Positions 5,511-6,922 of a DNA stretch of 6,922 nt are shown here, in pieces (within the stretch, counting starts at the first letter, position 1; every line of letters begins with the position of its first letter). This DNA comes from Solirubrobacterales bacterium (GTDB taxonomy: Bacteria; Actinomycetota; Thermoleophilia; Solirubrobacterales; Solirubrobacteraceae), in NCBI GenBank assembly GCA_025964065.1, contig JAOPZO010000033.1, forward strand, positions 1-6,922. Reading direction: 5' to 3'. The position numbers and the translations under genes were made by a program. Below the pieces are notes generated by a model. The model was not told where the DNA came from. It worked only from the letters and a program-made list of their open reading frames with translations, and did no database searches.

Positions 5511-6740
5511 TTGCCCGCGCTCGAGATCCTTGCCCGTGACGCCGACACCCGCGCCCGCGCCGGGGTCCTGACCACCGCGCACGGCGCGGTGCGCACCCCC
5601 GCGTTCGTCCCGCTCGCGACGAAGGCCACCGTGAAGGGCCTCCTCCCGCACGAGGTGCGCGACCTCGGCTACGACATGGTGCTCGGGAACACGTTCCACC
5701 TGTTCCTCGACCCGGGGGACGAGCGCATCGCCGGGTTCGGCGGCCTGCACGACTTCATGGGCTGGGACCACCCGATCATCACCGACTCGGGCGGCTTCCA
5801 GGTCTTCTCCATGGGCCACGGGGCGGTCGCGGACGAGATCAAGGGCAAGAGCGCCCAGGGCCATGACCGCCTCGGGAAGGTCATCTCGATCAAGGAGGAG
5901 GGCGTTTCGTTCCGCTCCTACCTCGACGGCTCGACGAAGTTCATCGGGCCGGAGACCTCCATGCAGATCCAGGCGAACCTCGGTTCGGACATCTGCCTCG
6001 TGTTCGACGAGTGCACCCCGTTCCACGTCGACCGCGACTACACCGAGCGCTCCACGGAGCGCACACACCGCTGGCTCGAGCGCTGCATGGCCTGGCACGG
6101 CGAGCACGGCCCGGCCGACCAGCTGGTCTACGCGATCTCCCAGGGCGGCGTCTACGAGGACCTGCGCAAGCAGTCGACGGAGGTCATCGCCGCGAGCGGC
6201 ACCGCGGGCATCGCGATCGGCGGCTCGCTCGGGGAGCACAAGGAGCAGATGTACGAGGTGGTCGACTGGGCGACCTCCGTCCTGGGCGGGGAGCACGAGC
6301 ACAAGCCGCGCCACCTGCTGGGCATCGGCGAGGTCGACGACCTCGTGCGCGGGGTGGAGCTCGGCATCGACACCTTCGACTGCGCGATGCCGACCCGCCT
6401 CGGCCGCCACGGCGTCGCGCTCGTGCCTGAGCCCACCAAGCGCTGGCGGGTCGACCTGACCGCCGGGAAGTTCAAGGACGACCACGCGCCGATCATGGAG
6501 GGGTGCCCGTGCCCGGCCTGCGCGCTCGGCCTCTCGCGCGGCTACCTGCGCTACCTCGTGCACTCCCGCGAGCTCACCGGCATGCGGCTGCTGACGATCC
6601 ACAACCTCGCCTTCATCCAGCGCGTCATGCAGGATCTCCGCGACGCGATCCTCGCGGGGACGCTCGCCGAGACCGCGCGGGCCCTCCGTGGCGGCGCGTC
6701 GCCCGGGACGACCGCCCCGCCGCCGCCCGTCCCGGCCTGA
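5511..6740 (+). CDS. tgt: tRNA-guanine transglycosylase (queuine tRNA-ribosyltransferase)
   Basis: TIM-barrel zinc enzyme of 409 aa from TTG that exchanges guanine-34 in GU(N) anticodon tRNAs for a queuine precursor or queuine. N-terminus PALEILARD, then VRTPAFVPLATKATVKGL (27-44). Asp92 in TDSGGFQVFS is the general acid/base position. FDECTP (165-170) and SQGGVYEDLR (210-219) line the base pocket. Asp290 in GIDTFDCAMPTR is the expected nucleophile, followed by the tRNA-binding RLGR (296-299). The zinc ligands are Cys332, Cys334, Cys337 (CPCPAC) and His364. The family region ends near 394; the last 15 residues are a Pro-rich tail. GTG 5484 would add nine residues and overlap marR by 17 bp; the ribosome binding site and family N-termini favour TTG 5511. 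The GGSLGE loop (237-242) is one residue shorter than the usual bacterial GGLAVGE. No queuosine-synthesis gene is in the window, so the enzyme may use salvaged base. Confidence 0.93.
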   Translation: MPALEILARDADTRARAGVLTTAHGAVRTPAFVPLATKATVKGLLPHEVRDLGYDMVLGNTFHLFLDPGDERIAGFGGLHDFMGWDHPIITDSGGFQVFSMGHGAVADEIKGKSAQGHDRLGKVISIKEEGVSFRSYLDGSTKFIGPETSMQIQANLGSDICLVFDECTPFHVDRDYTERSTERTHRWLERCMAWHGEHGPADQLVYAISQGGVYEDLRKQSTEVIAASGTAGIAIGGSLGEHKEQMYEVVDWATSVLGGEHEHKPRHLLGIGEVDDLVRGVELGIDTFDCAMPTRLGRHGVALVPEPTKRWRVDLTAGKFKDDHAPIMEGCPCPACALGLSRGYLRYLVHSRELTGMRLLTIHNLAFIQRVMQDLRDAILAGTLAETARALRGGASPGTTAPPPPVPA

Positions 6741-6762
6741 GCGCCGGCCCGCGCTCAGCGCG
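6732..6762. terminator. Possible stem-loops between convergent genes
   Basis: The short zone where tgt and the minus-strand gene meet holds CCGGC (6732-6736) pairing with GCCGG (6743-6747), and the palindrome CGCGCTCAGCGCG (6750-6762), which contains the stop codon of the minus-strand gene. Neither is followed by a T-tract on either strand, so termination by these stems is only a guess. Confidence 0.25.
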
Positions 6763-6922
6763 TGTTGTCGTCGATGAGCTGCTTGAGCTCGTCGACCATG
6801 CCACCGACCTGGTCGGAGGTCACCCGGCGCAGGTTCGTGCCGCGCTCGTCCTGCGAGCTCGCGATGACCGCGGCGGCACCGCCCGCGAGCACGAGCGCCA
6901 GGATGAGCAGCCCGACCAGAAG
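6755..6922 (-). CDS. Hypothetical membrane-anchored protein, C-terminal fragment
   Basis: On the minus strand a frame is open from the right edge to TGA (complement of 6755-6757), giving 55 residues. The first 21 or so are hydrophobic (LLVGLLILALVLAGGAAAVI) and look like one transmembrane helix. A soluble tail of about 34 residues follows, with RGTNLRRVTSDQV and an amphipathic helix-like end (VDELKQLIDDNTR). GC-rich third positions and the clean hydrophobic-then-polar layout support a real gene. The N-terminus is outside the window, so topology cannot be settled; a short C-terminal tail after a membrane helix is all that can be stated. I do not recognise the family. It is convergent with tgt, with 14 bp between the stop codons, so it belongs to a different transcript. 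Confidence 0.65.
   Translation of the reverse strand, partial: LLVGLLILALVLAGGAAAVIASSQDERGTNLRRVTSDQVGGMVDELKQLIDDNTR

Noticed and set aside
2999..5629. 876-codon open frame on the minus strand opposite tpiA, gpmI and marR
   Set aside because: It is antisense to strongly conserved genes, its residues are Arg/Ala/Gly/Asp/Val-rich as expected from a GC-rich complement, and it crosses the palindromes. No family features.
5442..6602. 386-codon minus-strand frame opposite tgt
   Set aside because: Shadow of tgt with biased composition and no motifs.

Overview
The window is very GC-rich and densely coding. It looks like a chromosomal housekeeping segment from a high-GC actinobacterium. The protein style, the gap-pgk-tpiA-gpmI order and the intergenic palindrome whose translation reads PERGLTPFR/PERGQAPF suggest the class Thermoleophilia (Solirubrobacterales or a relative). 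That assignment is inference from family memory; no rRNA or other marker gene is present.

Layout, left to right. (1) Positions 1-137 hold the C-terminal end of a VOC (glyoxalase/bleomycin-resistance fold) protein. (2) A leader of 89 bp follows; in it the gap ribosome binding site can pair with an upstream arm. (3) A compact plus-strand glycolytic operon runs from 227 to 4603: gap (GAPDH), pgk (phosphoglycerate kinase), tpiA (triosephosphate isomerase) and gpmI (cofactor-independent phosphoglycerate mutase). Every junction overlaps by 1 or 4 bases (TAGTG, ATGA, TGATG), which points to one mRNA and translational coupling. Together the four enzymes connect dihydroxyacetone phosphate/glyceraldehyde-3-phosphate to 2-phosphoglycerate; enolase and pyruvate kinase are not in the window. 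(4) A 429-bp non-coding stretch (4604-5032) carries a cluster of stem-loops. It includes two near-identical 29-nt palindromes 155 bp apart and, between them, a third palindrome built on a tandem 10-mer. It ends with a good promoter and a possible operator for the next gene. (5) A MarR-family regulator (5033-5500) is followed after about 10 nt by tgt (tRNA-guanine transglycosylase, 5511-6740), probably as one transcript. (6) A minus-strand gene with a membrane segment converges on tgt and runs off the right edge (6755-6922).

The coding content is ordinary and well conserved. No new multi-gene system is evident. The parts that merit a second look are the hairpin array after gpmI, the possibly near-leaderless marR promoter with phased GGTTGC/GCAACC half-sites, the marR-tgt pairing, a shortened loop near the tgt substrate site, and the leader hairpin over the gap ribosome binding site.
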